Shown here in pieces: positions 1 through 11,391 of a DNA stretch of 64,000 bases. The notes under the pieces are model-generated. The model had not been told where the DNA came from. It ran no database searches and was given only the letters and a program-made list of their open reading frames with translations. Source of the stretch: Cladophialophora immunda (lineage: Eukaryota; Ascomycota; Eurotiomycetes; Chaetothyriales; Herpotrichiellaceae); assembly GCF_000835495.1 (NCBI RefSeq), contig NW_015622541.1, forward strand, positions 4,774,001 through 4,838,000, read 5' to 3'. Made by a program: the position numbers and the translations under genes. Position 1 is the stretch's first letter, and every line of letters starts with the position of its first letter.

Positions 1-40
1 CTGCCCGGATAGAGACGTTAGATGTTGACTGTCCCCCCAG

Positions 41-2034
41 AAGGCGTGCGGCTCGTGCAGAGCGAGCAAAGTGAAATGCAACGGAGAAAGACCTTGTTCC
101 CGGTAAGGGCCTAAAGAAAATGTTCCGAGTCTCTTTTGTTTACGTGCCAGAAGATGTCAGAATCTCAAGAAGGTCTGTGTGTATGTCGAGAGACCTCCAG
201 ACCCCCATGAACAGTGAGCAATCCTGGTCCCCCTGTCCTCGGGCCTCTTTCGCTGGTCCTTGACTTATCTGTACAAAGGAAGATCGAGGCCCTCGAGAAG
301 GAGGTGCAACTGCTCAAGGAGAGGTTGGAGTCCCAGCAGAACGACCTCTACGCATCACTCAGCGCCGTGGACGCGCCGACCTCAAGTGCTTCTGCCTTTG
401 GCTCGCCAGAACAGGTGGCGAGTCTGACCAGGACAACTACTTCGGACATGCAGTCGAATCTCAGCGACACACGCCGCAAACGCACAAGATCTCAGTTTGA
501 AGTTGAGGTGGCCTCGGTGCCCAACTTCGCCGCCAAAGGACTGATTACTTTCGACCAGGCCGAGTTGTTTTTCAACGCCTTCTTCCAGGGCTGTGATCGC
601 TACGTCCCCATATTCGATCCCCTGCACGACACATTCGAGTCAATCAGTTCCCGGAGTGCGCTGCTCTTCGACGCCATCATCACCATCGGATGCGGCGTCC
701 TCAGCGATGCCGATTCTCAGATCTGCCATCTCCTCAACTTCCACCTGAAGAAGATGCTTAACCTCGTCATTGTAAGTCCAGAGCACGCGTCTCTAGAGAC
801 TGTCCAGGCTCTTCTAGTCACGGCGTGCTATACTTCAGAGCGATCTCTGCTCCTGGCGTTTGCTACGCGGATGGCTCTCGACCTGGGCTTACCGGGCGCC
901 TACGAAGATTTGACCCGGAAGATCGTCAGCAGGGGACCGCTGTCGCAAGATCGAGTCTCGCAGAAATACGATGAGGCTGACGCGGTATTGATGAGACGCG
1001 CTCGGGCATGGTTTCAGCTGATGGTGCTCGAGCAGATCCTTCGCGTCGATGCGGGCAATCTGCGAAGTTTCCACTCGCGCGGCGACCCGCGGCGATGCCG
1101 GATCCTGCTGAACAAGCCGTTCACCACCGTCCTGGACCTTCGTCTGCTGTCGCAGGTCGAGCTGAATTCGCTGAGGGGGAAGACACACGACTCAATAGCG
1201 GGGACCGAGCAATTTGACGAAGAAGCGGTCATGGACATCCTCCGCGACGTCCAAGTTGACATCGACGTGTGGTACAACGATTGGAGGAACATTATGCTGC
1301 GCTCGTCGAATGCCGAGACGCCGGTGCTCCTCCTGAACCTGGAAGTGCAAAAGTATTGGTCTCAGACTGTCGCGTTGTGCCGGGCGCTGCGTGCCTTGGG
1401 GAACGAAAATATCGCCTCCATGTCCTCGACGCAGCGGGACATCCTCCACATGGCCAAGGATGCCCTCAAGGGACACCTCCGGGTGATCCTGGACCAGCCC
1501 CAGCATTACCTGTCCAAGTTCTGCTATGCGATGGACTTTGTCTGGGCCAAGTGCGCCTTCTGCTTCCTGCTGCTCCTGAAGCTGACCCGGCTGCTGCCCG
1601 AGGAAGACGACAACTCGAAACGGCAGCTCCTTGATGACGGGTATAGGCTTCTGAACGAACTGAACAAGGCCGGCGGTGGGTGGACAAGCGGTGGGCGCAG
1701 CAACACCAGCCGGATGTATCTGCAGGTGCTTCAGCAGAGCATTCAAAAGTACGGCCGTGCACTGCAGAACGACGGTACGGCTCCTGGCCAGAGCGACATC
1801 GACCAGCTCAACATCGGACAAGATCCTCGCTCACCACTCAACTTCTTCTGGACCACGGGGGGCACCGCTGCAGCGAATGAAATCGAGACTTTTGTTCCGG
1901 AGCAGTTTGTGTTCGAATGGGATTTCCCGGGCCTGACCCTGTTCTCTTCACCAGCAATGGGAGACACTTTTTTCGACGAGTTTCTGATTGGCAACGGGGC
2001 CAATGATCCCTTGTTCTTTGGAATGCTGGGTTAG
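41..2034 (+). CDS. Zn2Cys6 (GAL4-type) fungal transcription factor, 5' partial
   Basis: Nuclear DNA-binding regulator. Exons read as 41-102, 154-213 and 279-2034, with introns 103-153 (gtaagg donor) and 214-278 (gtgagc donor). Spliced this way the first residues give a canonical binuclear zinc cluster, C-X2-C-X6-C-X5-C-X2-C-X6-C (CGSC, KVKC, PCSRC, KKVC), followed at once by a leucine-rich linker (KIEALEKEVQLLKERL) of the coiled-coil dimerisation type. The remaining 500 or so residues resemble the fungal-specific middle homology region (acidic and hydrophobic helices around FFNAFFQGCDRYVPIFDP and MALDLGLPGAYEDL). The stop is TAG at 2034. A pyrimidine-rich acceptor (ccccccag) at 31-40 implies at least one more upstream exon outside the window, so the true start is not seen. 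The target genes are unknown; the fatty acid transporter gene lies 740 bp downstream on the same strand. Confidence 0.85.
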
Positions 2035-2776
2035 CTACCAGAGCGAACACTTCCTGCCAGTCACAACACTTCACAGCGTCAACCAGCGCGGATACAATCT
2101 TGTGATATTGATGGAGCCAGCAAGGACGCGGCTGTCGACACACATTCTACAGGTTTTTGATTCTCAGCCTTGCACGCGCCGCTCCGGGTCGATATGCCAG
2201 AGGGTGAAGCCTTCCTGAATCTTCAAAGCAGCGTTACGAACTCACTACTGGCGGGCTTGTTCGCATCGGGAATTGTCACCTGCAACCGCTCCTCTACGCA
2301 ATCTTGATCGGCCCAAAGGCTTTTCCAGGCATCAACACCCGCTTTACTGCCTTGTGCCTGACTTATGATCCGGAAGGACGACTCACATCTCGCAGCACGA
2401 ACCACAGAGCGAACCGCCACATCAGGTACTTCTGCAGTCCAATATCTATGCTCCAATGTCCTTCCCCAAACTGCCGAGGACGTTCCTGGGGCCCCATCGT
2501 TTCGCCTCGGCCTTTTCTTTGGGGTATACACATCCTCTCCACACCCCGCTTCCATCTACTCGCCATTGCAAGGAGACACACGAACCTCGCATGCTGTTAG
2601 AGCTCTGGACCGCTCGTAACAGACCCAAGACTCCGGTGTTTCTGGGACATTGAGTTCGACTTGGCTTTGCGGTCGATTTCACGGCATCGCACGAAAACAC
2701 CTATCATATGGCGCAGACCAGGTAGAATACTACCATCCGGGTTTTCGACTCCCCCTACTTGTATTAGACATTCGAG
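2035..2776. other. Intergenic, no gene seen
   Basis: 3' region of the regulator gene and upstream region of the Fat1-type gene. Short open frames on both strands show no recognisable family. No repeat seen. Confidence 0.6.
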
Positions 2777-4942
2777 ATGGGTAGGGTAGTTGAACAGCAA
2801 TATACTGAGCACGTCAACTCTAACGTTGGTGGTAGCAGCAGCAACCGCAGCAGTCGGACTCGCCAGCGCCGCGGCCCTTTCAGCCTATCTCAACGCCAAG
2901 TTCCACCTGGGGAAGGACTTGACCCATATCTACTACCAGCACCGCGGGGAACGCTACCAGGCACGACTGAAGGCGCAGAACAGGATCAACATCTGGGCGA
3001 CCTTTTGCGAGAACGCCGACAAGTTCGCGGACGGGGACTGCATCTGGTACTCCGACCCCGCGACCAGTCCGCCCACGGTCCATACCTACACCTGGCGCGA
3101 GGCACGCGACTATGCCTGCCGCTACGCGCAGTGGTTCTTGGACGCCAACGTCCGACCCGGCGACTGCGTCGGGTTCTACCTGCAGAACAGCCCGGATTTT
3201 GTGCTCGGGTGGCTCGGCCTGCTGGCCATCGGGTGCTACCCGGCGATGATCAACTACAACCTCGTCGGCGGCGCGCTCGTGCATTGCGTGAAGATCGCAG
3301 AATGCAAGGTCCTGCTTGTCGACGAAGACTTCCGAGACCGGGCGTTGCAGAATGAGGAGTTGCAGCAGCTGGGGGTCCGGATGCATGTCGTTGACCGCGA
3401 ATTCAGGGCGCGGCTGTCGAGAATCCCAGCCGAGATGCCCAGCGCAGAGTATGCAAAGGATGTGGGCGAGAAGACGAGACTCGCATTGCGCTACACGAGG
3501 TAAAGTTCACCACCAGCTCTCCTTTTGTTTTGCCGGATGTATTTCAGCTGACTGCGAGAGTGGCACGACCGGGTACCCGAAAGGTGTCATGGCCACGGTC
3601 GGTCGATACTACGCACGGCTTGCCAGCCAATTCACCCAGATGGGCATCCACCCCCTGCAAGCGGACGGTTCGGGGGATCGCTGGTACATCTGCATGCCCA
3701 TGTGCCACTCCACGGCCGGGTCGGCGGTGATCATCTGCATGATCATGCCGACGACGTTGTGTATAGGGTCAGTGACGAGAACATTCGTCACTTGCGTGTG
3801 CGAAATTCGCTGACGGGTGGTTCGCAGCAAGAAATTCTCGGCCTCGCGCTTCTGGGACGAGGTCCGGACGTCGCGCTCCACGATGGCCACCTACGTCGGC
3901 GAGATCGCCCGCTATCTCCTCGCTCTGCCACCCTCGCCGTTGGACCGCCAGCATGCCCTGCGCATGGTGTACGGCAACGGCATGAGGCCCGACGTGTGGG
4001 GCCGCTTCCAGGAGCGATTCGGCATCCCCAAGGTGTGCGAGTTCTACGGCTCCACCGAGGGCGGGCTGTCGCACCTCAACATCCAGCAGGGCGACTTCCT
4101 CCGCGACGCCGTGGGCCACGACGGGTTGCTCCGCCGGTGGCAGCTGCAGGGCGAGATGGTGCCGGTGCAGGTCGATGCCGAGACGAACGAGATCGTGCGC
4201 GACCCGGCGACCGGGTTCGCGCGCCGCATGCCGTACCGCGTCGGCGGCGAGCTGCTGTTCCGGCTGGCCTCGGAGGCGGGCTTCGTGGGCTACTGGCGCA
4301 ACCCCGAGGCGACGGACAAGAAACTCGCGCGCGACGTCTTCCGCCCGGGCGACCTGTGGTACCGCACGGGCGACTCGCTGCGGCGCGACACCGACGGCCG
4401 GTGGTCGTTCCTCGACCGCCTGGGCGACACGTTCCGGTGGAAGGGCGAGAACGTGGCCACCGCCGAGGTGTCCGAGTGCCTGGGCCGGTACCCCGGCGTG
4501 ATTGACGCCAACGTCTACGGCGTGCAGGTCCCGAACCACGACGGCCGAGCGGGCTGCGCGGCGCTGATGCTCGACCCGGAGGCGGCGCGGGGGTTTGACC
4601 TTGCGGGACTGCTGAAGTACGTTTTTCCTTCTTCTTCTTCTCCCCTGTCCCGCTCCCAAACGTCAATCAATGTGCACCGAACGCACCTCGAGCTGACAGA
4701 CTTTCTCCAGACACGCGCGAAGGGACCTCCCCGGGTTCGCCGTGCCGCTGTTCCTGCGCATCGTGCCGACCGGCTCGCTGAACTCGATGGGCCTGAAGCA
4801 GGAAAAGGTCCAGCCACGCGCCGAGGGCGTCGACCCGGCCAAGGTGCGCGGCGATCGGCTCTACGTGCTGCGAGGGGACCGCTATGTCGTCTTCTCGGCC
4901 GCGGACTGGGCCGATCTGGCCACGGCGAGGGCAAGGCTGTGA
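2777..4942 (+). CDS. Very-long-chain fatty acid transporter / acyl-CoA synthetase (Fat1/FATP family)
   Basis: Member of the ANL (AMP-binding) superfamily, FATP/Fat1 branch: couples uptake of long-chain fatty acids to CoA activation at a membrane (plasma membrane, ER or peroxisome in known members). Exons read as 2777-2780, 2836-3499, 3561-3767, 3828-4616 and 4711-4942, giving about 631 residues. The AMP-binding P-loop SGTTGYPKG is restored only when intron 3500-3560 is removed. Other family marks are YGNGMRPDVW, EFYGSTEG, the FATP signature LGDTFRWKGENVATAEV and a C-terminus FSAADW. The N-terminus is alanine-rich and hydrophobic, fitting a single membrane anchor. The first exon (ATGG, intron 2781-2835 with a ctaac branch site) is the least certain part: the long open frame upstream of it has no ATG of its own. 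It converges with the metalloprotease gene, 353 bp between stop codons. The substrate chain length cannot be told from sequence. Confidence 0.88.
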
Positions 4943-5295
4943 GGAATTTTGCACGTCGAAAGACCCCTGGCGAACGTGACTGGTCGAATGCCTCTGAAAG
5001 CGACGATTCGTCGGATCACTCGCGAGGACTTAGCGGTCCTGTACGGAGCATATTACCATATTTAGAAGTCAATAAACTATGACGGGACTATTCTTCTCCA
5101 GTGTTGTCAGCCAGGGCCCTTGGGCCACATCTCTGTTCAGGTACCAGGTACCAGGCTACTCTCACGCCCTACAAAAAAACAATATTGGGACCGCGAAAAA
5201 GGAGTGAGCTAGTTAGTTCCACGAGCGACGATCGCCTCTTCTCGCCCGCCCAGATTTGGTCTCTTTGCAGGTGTCAAGTGTTTGTTACACACTTT
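4943..5295. other. Convergent intergenic spacer
   Basis: Lies between two genes that end towards each other. It should hold both 3' UTRs. A tandem ggtaccaggtaccagg is visible near 5140-5156. No gene seen. Confidence 0.6.
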
Positions 5296-6989
5296 CTATG
5301 AGGCGACCCACGACAACGCCCCGCTGAACGAGCTGCCCCCCCAGCTCTCGGCGTGCCACGTGAAGCCCTCCTCGGTGATGCCGTCCGCGTACGTCTTGAT
5401 CTTCATGTCCTGGCCATTCTCCACGTCGAACCCGTTCAGCGTGAGCATCACGCGGCTCGGCGGCGCGCCCGCCGCGAATTTGCCCTTGGGGAACGTGACC
5501 TGCCCGGACTCCTGCCCGGCACCCGCCACGACGGCGCCGCCGCAGATCGCGGGCAGGTATGCAGGGAAGGCGATCCACGTCACCTGGGCGCCGAAGCACT
5601 GGGTGTTCCCCTGCGCCTTGACCGTGACGTCGAAGCCGGATTGAGAGATGTTGGAGGCCGCGGTGGCGATGGTCCACGGGTGGTCCTTGGACAGGTCGAA
5701 GCCCTTGAGGAAGAGGAACACGACGGGCGTCGCGCTGAACGCCTTGGGGAACTGGACGTGCTCTGTCACCGTCGAGAGGGGCGTCTCCGGCGACGCGTAC
5801 TCCTTGGTGTCGAAGACGCCGACCTGGTGCTTCGTCGGGTCGATGACTTCCATCCACGCCACGCTGGCCGCGGTGAGTTGGCTGTCGTTCCACGTGTCCG
5901 CGTGGACCTTGAAGCTCTCCCGGTTGACCTCGTCGATGCGCGCGGCGAGGCGCAGGTTGTAGGCGCCGCTCATGTCGACGCCGCTGAGGCCGTACGCGAA
6001 CTTCGGCTCGGTCTTGTACGGCCGGGTGAAGGACACTTGCAGCGCGTTCACGTTGTTGGGCGGCAGCTTCTTCTCCAGGTCGTCGGTCGAGAAACTGCCG
6101 GCGTCGTTGGTCTGCTTGGGGTAGACCGATGCTGGAGGAGTTTGTTTGTTAACACCATGCATAGCATGTGACTCGGGGGTAGGAGCTCGGGGTCAGGAGG
6201 GACCGGGGGGAGACCCCGGGGGGGAGGGGGATAAAACTTGCCAATGAAGTCTTCGTCCATGGGAGAAAGATGCTTGTTCCAGCCAACGACAATGTTGGCC
6301 AGGCCCGCCGGAATCGGATAGCACATGATGGAGGTGGGATCAAACATGCTGTCGATGTCGTCGTTGGGATTGTCCGGGGTCAGGACCTGCGCGTCCACCT
6401 CCTGTGTAGACCATCCGTTCGTCCGCTGGTAGTAGTCGTACACGGCTTGCCGGTTCCAGACAATGGCATCGGCCGACGGACTCTGCAGTTCGTGCGTGCA
6501 GCCGAGGGCGTGCCCGAACTCGTGGACGGCCACCCGCTCAAACTCGTCGTCCTCGGTCTGGTCGTTGAACCACCCGTAGTTCATGGTCGGCTGGGAGGCG
6601 TCGATGCCCTTGCACTCCGTCCCTATGTAGCTCCAAGACCCGCCGTCGGGGCCGAAGGACACCCGGATGGCGGGATTTTCCGACATGTCGACGAAGTCGA
6701 ACACGATGTTGGCGTACGTCTCCCAGATCTTGGCCTTCTCCTGCACCTTGGCCTTGACGAAGTCGGTGGCATCTTTGCTGGTGGCGGTGTCGCCCATGAA
6801 GCCGACCTTGATGTGGGAGCCCTGCGGCCAGAAGGTACCCTTCTTCATGGCCATGGCCGGCGGTCCATGTCCGGCGGCTGGGCTTCGGAGGTTGCTGGGT
6901 GGAAGATTGGCGGCTTGACCGGTGGCGACGCGCCCGACACAGGTGTGGTATTGGCTCTGGGGAGCTTCTGTCTGACGCACAGAAACCAT
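5296..6989 (-). CDS. Metzincin-type zinc metallopeptidase with C-terminal H-type-lectin-like repeats
   Basis: Predicted zinc protease fused to carbohydrate-binding-like modules. Exons complement 6215-6989 and 5296-6131, joined over an 83 bp intron whose removal keeps the frame; 536 residues. Residues about 45-250 form the ZnMc-like catalytic part, with the zinc site HEFGHALGCTHE (about 156-167; HEXXHXXGXXH) and a Met-turn SIMCYP downstream, as in astacin/metzincin proteases. The C-terminal half contains at least two copies of a unit with pattern V-F-P-x-x-F-S-x-x-P-x-V-x-x-x-L-x-G-F-D (PKAFSATPVVFLFLKGFD; GKFAAGAPPSRVMLTLNGFD) followed by W-x-x-x-S-x-x-x-A-x-V-x-W-I-A, typical of the H-type lectin fold. 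No signal peptide is visible at the first ATG (6989), so export is unclear. A long frame upstream opens with a non-ATG codon and was not used. The donor (gtctcc) is weak, so the junction could shift. Confidence 0.8.
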
Positions 6990-7052
6990 GTTGGCTGCTT
7001 CGTGGAAAATGGTATCTGTCAATATTGGTATGCAAATTGCTGGAAAGCCGGA

Positions 7053-7121
7053 CTGCTGATGCCTGGAAAGCGAGACTGCTGATGCCTGGAAAGCGAGACT
7101 GCTGATGCCTGGAAAGCGATA
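7053..7121. repeat. 23-bp tandem repeat, three copies, in the protease gene leader
   Basis: The unit ctgctgatgcctggaaagcg plus three bases recurs with exact 23 bp spacing, starting at 7053, 7076 and 7099. A partial fourth copy (gctggaaagccgga) lies just before, at 7039-7052. The first two copies are identical and the third differs only at its last bases. The array lies between the protease start codon and its TATA-like box, so it is probably transcribed as part of the 5' leader. Confidence 0.9.
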
Positions 7122-7129
7122 TTTATATC
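7122..7129 (-). promoter_or_regulatory. TATA-like box of the metallopeptidase gene
   Basis: Read on the minus strand this is gatataaat, a good TATA element about 135 bp upstream of the ATG at 6989. No other TATA-like site lies closer. Confidence 0.4.
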
Positions 7130-8784
7130 CGCGATCGCATTCTCAGGACTATTTTCATCATGAGGTGTAGTCAGCCAGCCACCTGTTTGTGCTCGTTACA
7201 CCACGCAAGGCAAATGGTCTAGACCGGCTGTTCGAACAGGTCAGGCTGGCATTCACCCTCCAGGCTGAAGAGCTAAGGGATGCATGAGAAGGCCTCGTGT
7301 CCAACTTCGGGATGTGTATCGAAAGCAATGGCCTATAGCCTCGCCGTGGCGGCCAGGTCGCAGAAAGTCCCATCTTTCTATTCGTACGGCCACTCCTGCC
7401 CGGTGTGTCTCCAAAGGACCCCTTGTAAGTCCCTCGCTCACCGGTTAAGCTGAAACTCGAGTGTCCAGCTCAGTCGTTGGCAAAATCAGAGTTTCGTGTT
7501 CATGCGTCGAAGCTTCTTAGCAGCAAGCAGATATGTCGTCAGGTCTTGTTTTCGCTTGGCTCACCTGTCAACCTCCGCAAAGCTCTTGGTACATTCTTGC
7601 AGACGAGAAGGGGTGCGCGAGGAGCGGTGGTCTTTCGTCTGCGTGAACCAAAGCGTGTGACGAAAACTGTTGTTGGCCAAGCTGCGTAGATCCACGGCGG
7701 GGAGAGTAACGTGTGCTACGAGAAAGAGATGCTAGGTGCGCCCTTGGTCCTACAACACAAGAGGCAGCCGAATTCACACCGCTCGAGTCCAGCGCTTGAC
7801 ACCCAAAGCCATGTTTTGTGACAGCCTTTCGTATCCCGGGAAGACAAACATTGAGAAGCCCGAGAACGGATGGACATATGGCGTGAAGTCGAGACTTGCA
7901 AAGGTGCACGCTAATGCTCACCTGCGCCCATATTCTGTAGCTTGACTTGATGCCCTTCCTTTTAGAGTGCCTTAAGCTATAAGAAGAGTCGGAGAGAAGC
8001 TCAGGTGGAAAAGCTTGCCTAACCTTGTTTGGAGCAGGCACTCGAGCAGGGAAAACCTTGCAGCGGAATGGCGTTCAAGTTGTCTGCTGGGCAGCCACGA
8101 CATGGAAGGCCATCGAGGCCTTGCTTGGCACAGATTCATTCGTAAGGCTGAACTTGAGTTTTCGTATTGCTGAGCCCTTGGCAAGCCACGCATGGGTTCT
8201 TTCAGCTGCCAAGCGGTCGAGATGTCCATAACGGGGGGTGTTGTGCAATGTTAAACTGTTGCTTGAACACCCTTGAGGCAGTTTTCGCGTCCAGAGATTG
8301 ACGCACGCAGCGATCAGAGAGAGGTTAGGCCTGGTCGACTTGCCTTTGGAGTTGGCGGACGGCGACGAGCCCATCCGTGCAAGAGCGAAGCTGGCCGCAT
8401 CCAGAAAACGAGGCTTGGTACAGTTGCTTAGGGCAATCCATATTGGTCCCCGAATCGTTCAGCCGTAGCTGAGCACCTAATGCGACTATGCAGGGTCTCG
8501 CATATGGTCCCTTATTTGCATCTGTCGTAATGCGGTGAACGACAGGATCAGAATCGGCGCATCTGGGGAGAGCTGGGGAGAGCGTGGAAGTGGGCGAGGG
8601 GAGCCCGTTGATGCCTGTGCTTTCGTGAAGGAGACCTGGGAAGAGAGTGTTTTGCTGAACAAATGATCATGTGTGGCTAGAAGGTTTCATCTCCGCAAAG
8701 TCGACCCATGGATGCTTGGAGACGGAACTGTGCAAGGCGTCGGAAGTATTGTTGTAAGCTCAGAGTGTGCACATTCCCATCCAA

Positions 8785-8882
8785 TTAAACCATCCACTCA
8801 TCGGGCCCTGCGTCGAAGTCGGTGTTCTTGGAGATCTCGAGATGACCGGTCGCTACGTTGACATTGTCGAAGTAGATCACGC
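8785..8882 (-). other. Possible last exon of an unrecognised minus-strand gene
   Basis: After a good acceptor (cctgctctcag at about 8883-8893 on the minus strand) the frame reads VIYFDNVNVATGHLEISKN and on to DEWMV, then TAA at 8785. The composition is that of a real protein end, and the strand and frame are unambiguous. I could not join it with confidence to upstream exons; candidates lie at 9064-9285 minus (around METYDWGG). It may be a live small gene, a decayed gene, or chance. Confidence 0.3.
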
Positions 8883-9448
8883 CTGAGAGCAGGGACTCGT
8901 CAGGCTTTCACCGGGCTTAACTGACAGAGATGTCTGGATGCGAGGGTATTAGTTGTTGGCGAGCCGCTGGGAGCCAGATTAGGCCGTCTTTGTAGCTCAG
9001 TGTTGCTCAGTCAAGGCTCAGGTTGAAGCCGTCTTTGCCTACCCTCCAGGATTGAACCGCATATTAGGAACCAGGTAGACCATGGCATGTATGAGAAGTT
9101 GGCGCGGCGCTATTCCGTCGCGAGGCTGAACAAGGCAGACGACAAGGCGGACAAGGCGGACCACAAGGCTGAATCGCTTCGAGGGTGCTTGTTCCTCCCC
9201 AATCATATGTCTCCATCTTCCCCAAGGCGCGAGATGACTTCGAATCCCCTTTGCACACAGGACACACGTGGCCCGTCACATCCAAGTCTCCTACCGTATG
9301 GTTTCCAGAACTATCCCATATAGTCTACGACGGCGCGCAATGGGAAGTTGTCTGGCACTCGCTTAGAGCGTCGGTTTCATCATGTAATCCCCTGCCTGGC
9401 GGATGGTGGATTAATTGCACTCCAGAGTCGAACAATTTCCGGCAACAC

Positions 9449-9456
9449 CTATATAC
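9449..9456 (+). promoter_or_regulatory. TATA-like element upstream of the SDR gene
   Basis: ctatatac lies 28 bp before an in-frame ATG at 9484 and about 115 bp before the favoured ATG at 9571. If transcription starts some 30 bp downstream, the 9571 start is the better one. Confidence 0.35.
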
Positions 9457-9570
9457 ATCCGTACATCGCTTCGAGTGCGGTGTATGAATCTCCAGGACAC
9501 ATTCCCCGTACCTAGCAACCTTGCCCCAAGAGAAACGAGACGCCATCTGCGAGACATCGGTACTGCCAGC

Positions 9571-10548
9571 ATGTCCAACTTCACCAGCTCGGCCCTTGTA
9601 ACGGGAGGCACAACGGGCCTGGGGCTCCACGCTGCGGAAGAGATCGCGGGGCAACACCCCGACTACTGCGTCGTCATCGCATCGCGCAAGGACGCCGATG
9701 GGAGCGCGGAGCTGATCAATCAGCGCCTCGGTGGCGGCGCTCACAGAGTGCAATTCATGGCGCTAGATCTGGGAGACTTGAAGAGTGTCAGATCGTTCGT
9801 CAAGGCCTGGAAGGAGAAAAGCCTGCCGCCGATCTCGGTCCTATTGCTGAACGCAGGAAGCCAGTTCCCCTTTGGACTCAAATACACCGTGGATGGCTTC
9901 GAGGCGACCTTCGGCGTCAACCACGTCGGACACGCGCTACTATTCTCACTCATGCAGCCATACCTAGCAGATGAGGCGCGCATCGTCGTCACCGCCAGCG
10001 GCACGCACGACCCTCTGCAGAAGACCGGGATGCCGAATGCGAATTACACGACGGCCGAAGAACTGGCACACCCCACGGGATCCGCGCTCAAGGCACCGGG
10101 CCGCCAACACTACACGACGAGCAAGCTGTGCAACATCCTCTGGACGTACGCGCTCGACCGGCGCCTGAGGCGGCTGCAGCCGGGCAAGAAATGGACGGTG
10201 GTGGCATTCGATCCGGGGCTCATGCCTGGGACCGGCCTTGCCAGACAGTATCCGGCCTTCCTGCGATTCATGTGGAAGCGCGTGCTCCCCGCCCTGATCC
10301 CGCTGCTGCGACTCGTTCTGTCGCCCAACATCCACAGGCCGCAAGAGTCCGGTGCGGCCCTCGCATGGCTGGCGCTGGACGCAGAGGCGAGGGGCGCGAG
10401 TGGCGTGTATTTCGAGGGGAGAAAGCAGATCAAGTCGAGCGCGGACAGCTATGATGAGGCCAAGCAGGAGGAGTTGTGGTCGTGGACGGTCAAGACTCTG
10501 GCGGGCGACGAGCAGGAGAGACGCCTGTTTGAAGTGGTCCAGGCGTAG
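9571..10548 (+). CDS. Short-chain dehydrogenase/reductase (SDR, retinol dehydrogenase/protochlorophyllide reductase-like)
   Basis: NAD(P)-dependent oxidoreductase of the classical SDR fold, single exon, 325 residues. The Rossmann glycine motif TGGTTGLG is near residue 10 and an NAG motif (LLLNAGS) near 90. The FGVNHVGHALL strand, a catalytic serine region (VVTASGTHDP) and the active site Y-x-x-x-K (YTTSK in GRQHYTTSKLCN) follow in the right order. The FDPGLMPGTGLAR segment after the active site is typical of the RDH/POR-like SDR subfamily. The frame is open upstream to 9415 with an ATG at 9484; I chose 9571 because the Rossmann fold begins ten residues later and because of the position of the TATA-like element. 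The substrate is unknown. It stands alone, with about 1.1 kb to the next gene. Confidence 0.88.
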   Translation: MSNFTSSALVTGGTTGLGLHAAEEIAGQHPDYCVVIASRKDADGSAELINQRLGGGAHRVQFMALDLGDLKSVRSFVKAWKEKSLPPISVLLLNAGSQFPFGLKYTVDGFEATFGVNHVGHALLFSLMQPYLADEARIVVTASGTHDPLQKTGMPNANYTTAEELAHPTGSALKAPGRQHYTTSKLCNILWTYALDRRLRRLQPGKKWTVVAFDPGLMPGTGLARQYPAFLRFMWKRVLPALIPLLRLVLSPNIHRPQESGAALAWLALDAEARGASGVYFEGRKQIKSSADSYDEAKQEELWSWTVKTLAGDEQERRLFEVVQA

Positions 10549-11351
10549 ACTGTCCTTGCTATTGGCGGTTGCTGGCTGTTCTAATTAATACAGGCCCTAC
10601 ATAGAACCAGCGAGCAGCTAGTCAGTCAGTCAACTCATTTGCATGTGCTAACCCACGGATTTTGCTGCTCCAGGAAACTGTCGTAACCAGGCAGTGTGGT
10701 GTCATGGTGTCACAGAGAAAAAAAAAAATCCAATGCACCTCCCTCGTTGTAGAGAAATGACCTCATCCCCATATGACACTCGACCCTCGTTGTTTTCCAG
10801 CTCCTGGCACAGCCCTAGACAGCGTCGACCGCAAAATGATGCATATGCACGCACTACAGGAAAATTCCGTCCTTACCTATTAGTACAGGGTGAACGAAGA
10901 TCGCACGGACCAAGTCAGAGGCTGTACCTACGAGCAAGGTGCTATGTAACCCACAACCCGGCCAATTGGGCCTCTACCAGCCGTGTCGACACCCAAAGCC
11001 CGCCCATGCGCAGCCACCAACGGGCGGCACGTCATTCCGCATTGGGCATACTCTACGAGGGGGATTACCTAGGGTAGATGGGTAGATAGGGACCGCATCC
11101 AGTAGCAAGTGGCCATCCGGGCTCGCCGGGGGGTGGCCTGAAGGAAACAGAGCCCTCGCTTAAAGGCTTAGGAAGCCACGGTCCCCACGGTCCCCATGCA
11201 AGGACGATCACTTCTGACGGAGGTGGTGCATGAGAAGATGGAGGCTGAGCAGTCGTCGAGGGTACTTAGCCCACCCTGCTACCCACGATTCGTTGGACTA
11301 TTACCTACGAACCGAGTCAAGGCCAACCCTCGGCACTAACTACATACCCAT

Positions 11352-11391
11352 CTAGGCTAGGATGGTAGGACAGGGCGAGTGCCTAGCCTAG
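11352..11391. repeat. 10-bp perfect inverted repeat
   Basis: ctaggctagg at 11352-11361 and its reverse complement cctagcctag at 11382-11391 flank a 20 bp loop. A direct repeat cactaactac flanks it (about 11334 and 11403). It lies in the upstream region of the coiled-coil gene. It could be a palindromic binding site or a transposon scar. Confidence 0.6.

Larger units (their letters stand above)
6990..9570. other. Long gene-poor intergenic region
   Basis: About 2.6 kb between a minus-strand and a plus-strand gene, so both promoters lie here. It holds the leader repeats and TATA box of the protease gene (separate entries), one possible last exon at 8785-8882 on the minus strand, and a short run of gacaaggcgga repeats near 9139-9165. 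The open frames in it (for example 7568-8041 minus) lack any recognisable domain. Confidence 0.55.

Noticed and set aside
2777..3355. Plus-strand frame starting at the ATG 2777 read without splicing
   Set aside because: Arg-rich shadow; the fatty acid transporter sequence is in the neighbouring frame.
7568..8041. 157-codon minus-strand frame
   Set aside because: No domain, no typical start context, composition like non-coding sequence.
8985..9065. tRNA-like gtagctcagt stretch
   Set aside because: It resembles a D-arm, but no T-arm sequence or acceptor stem of the right length pairs around it.
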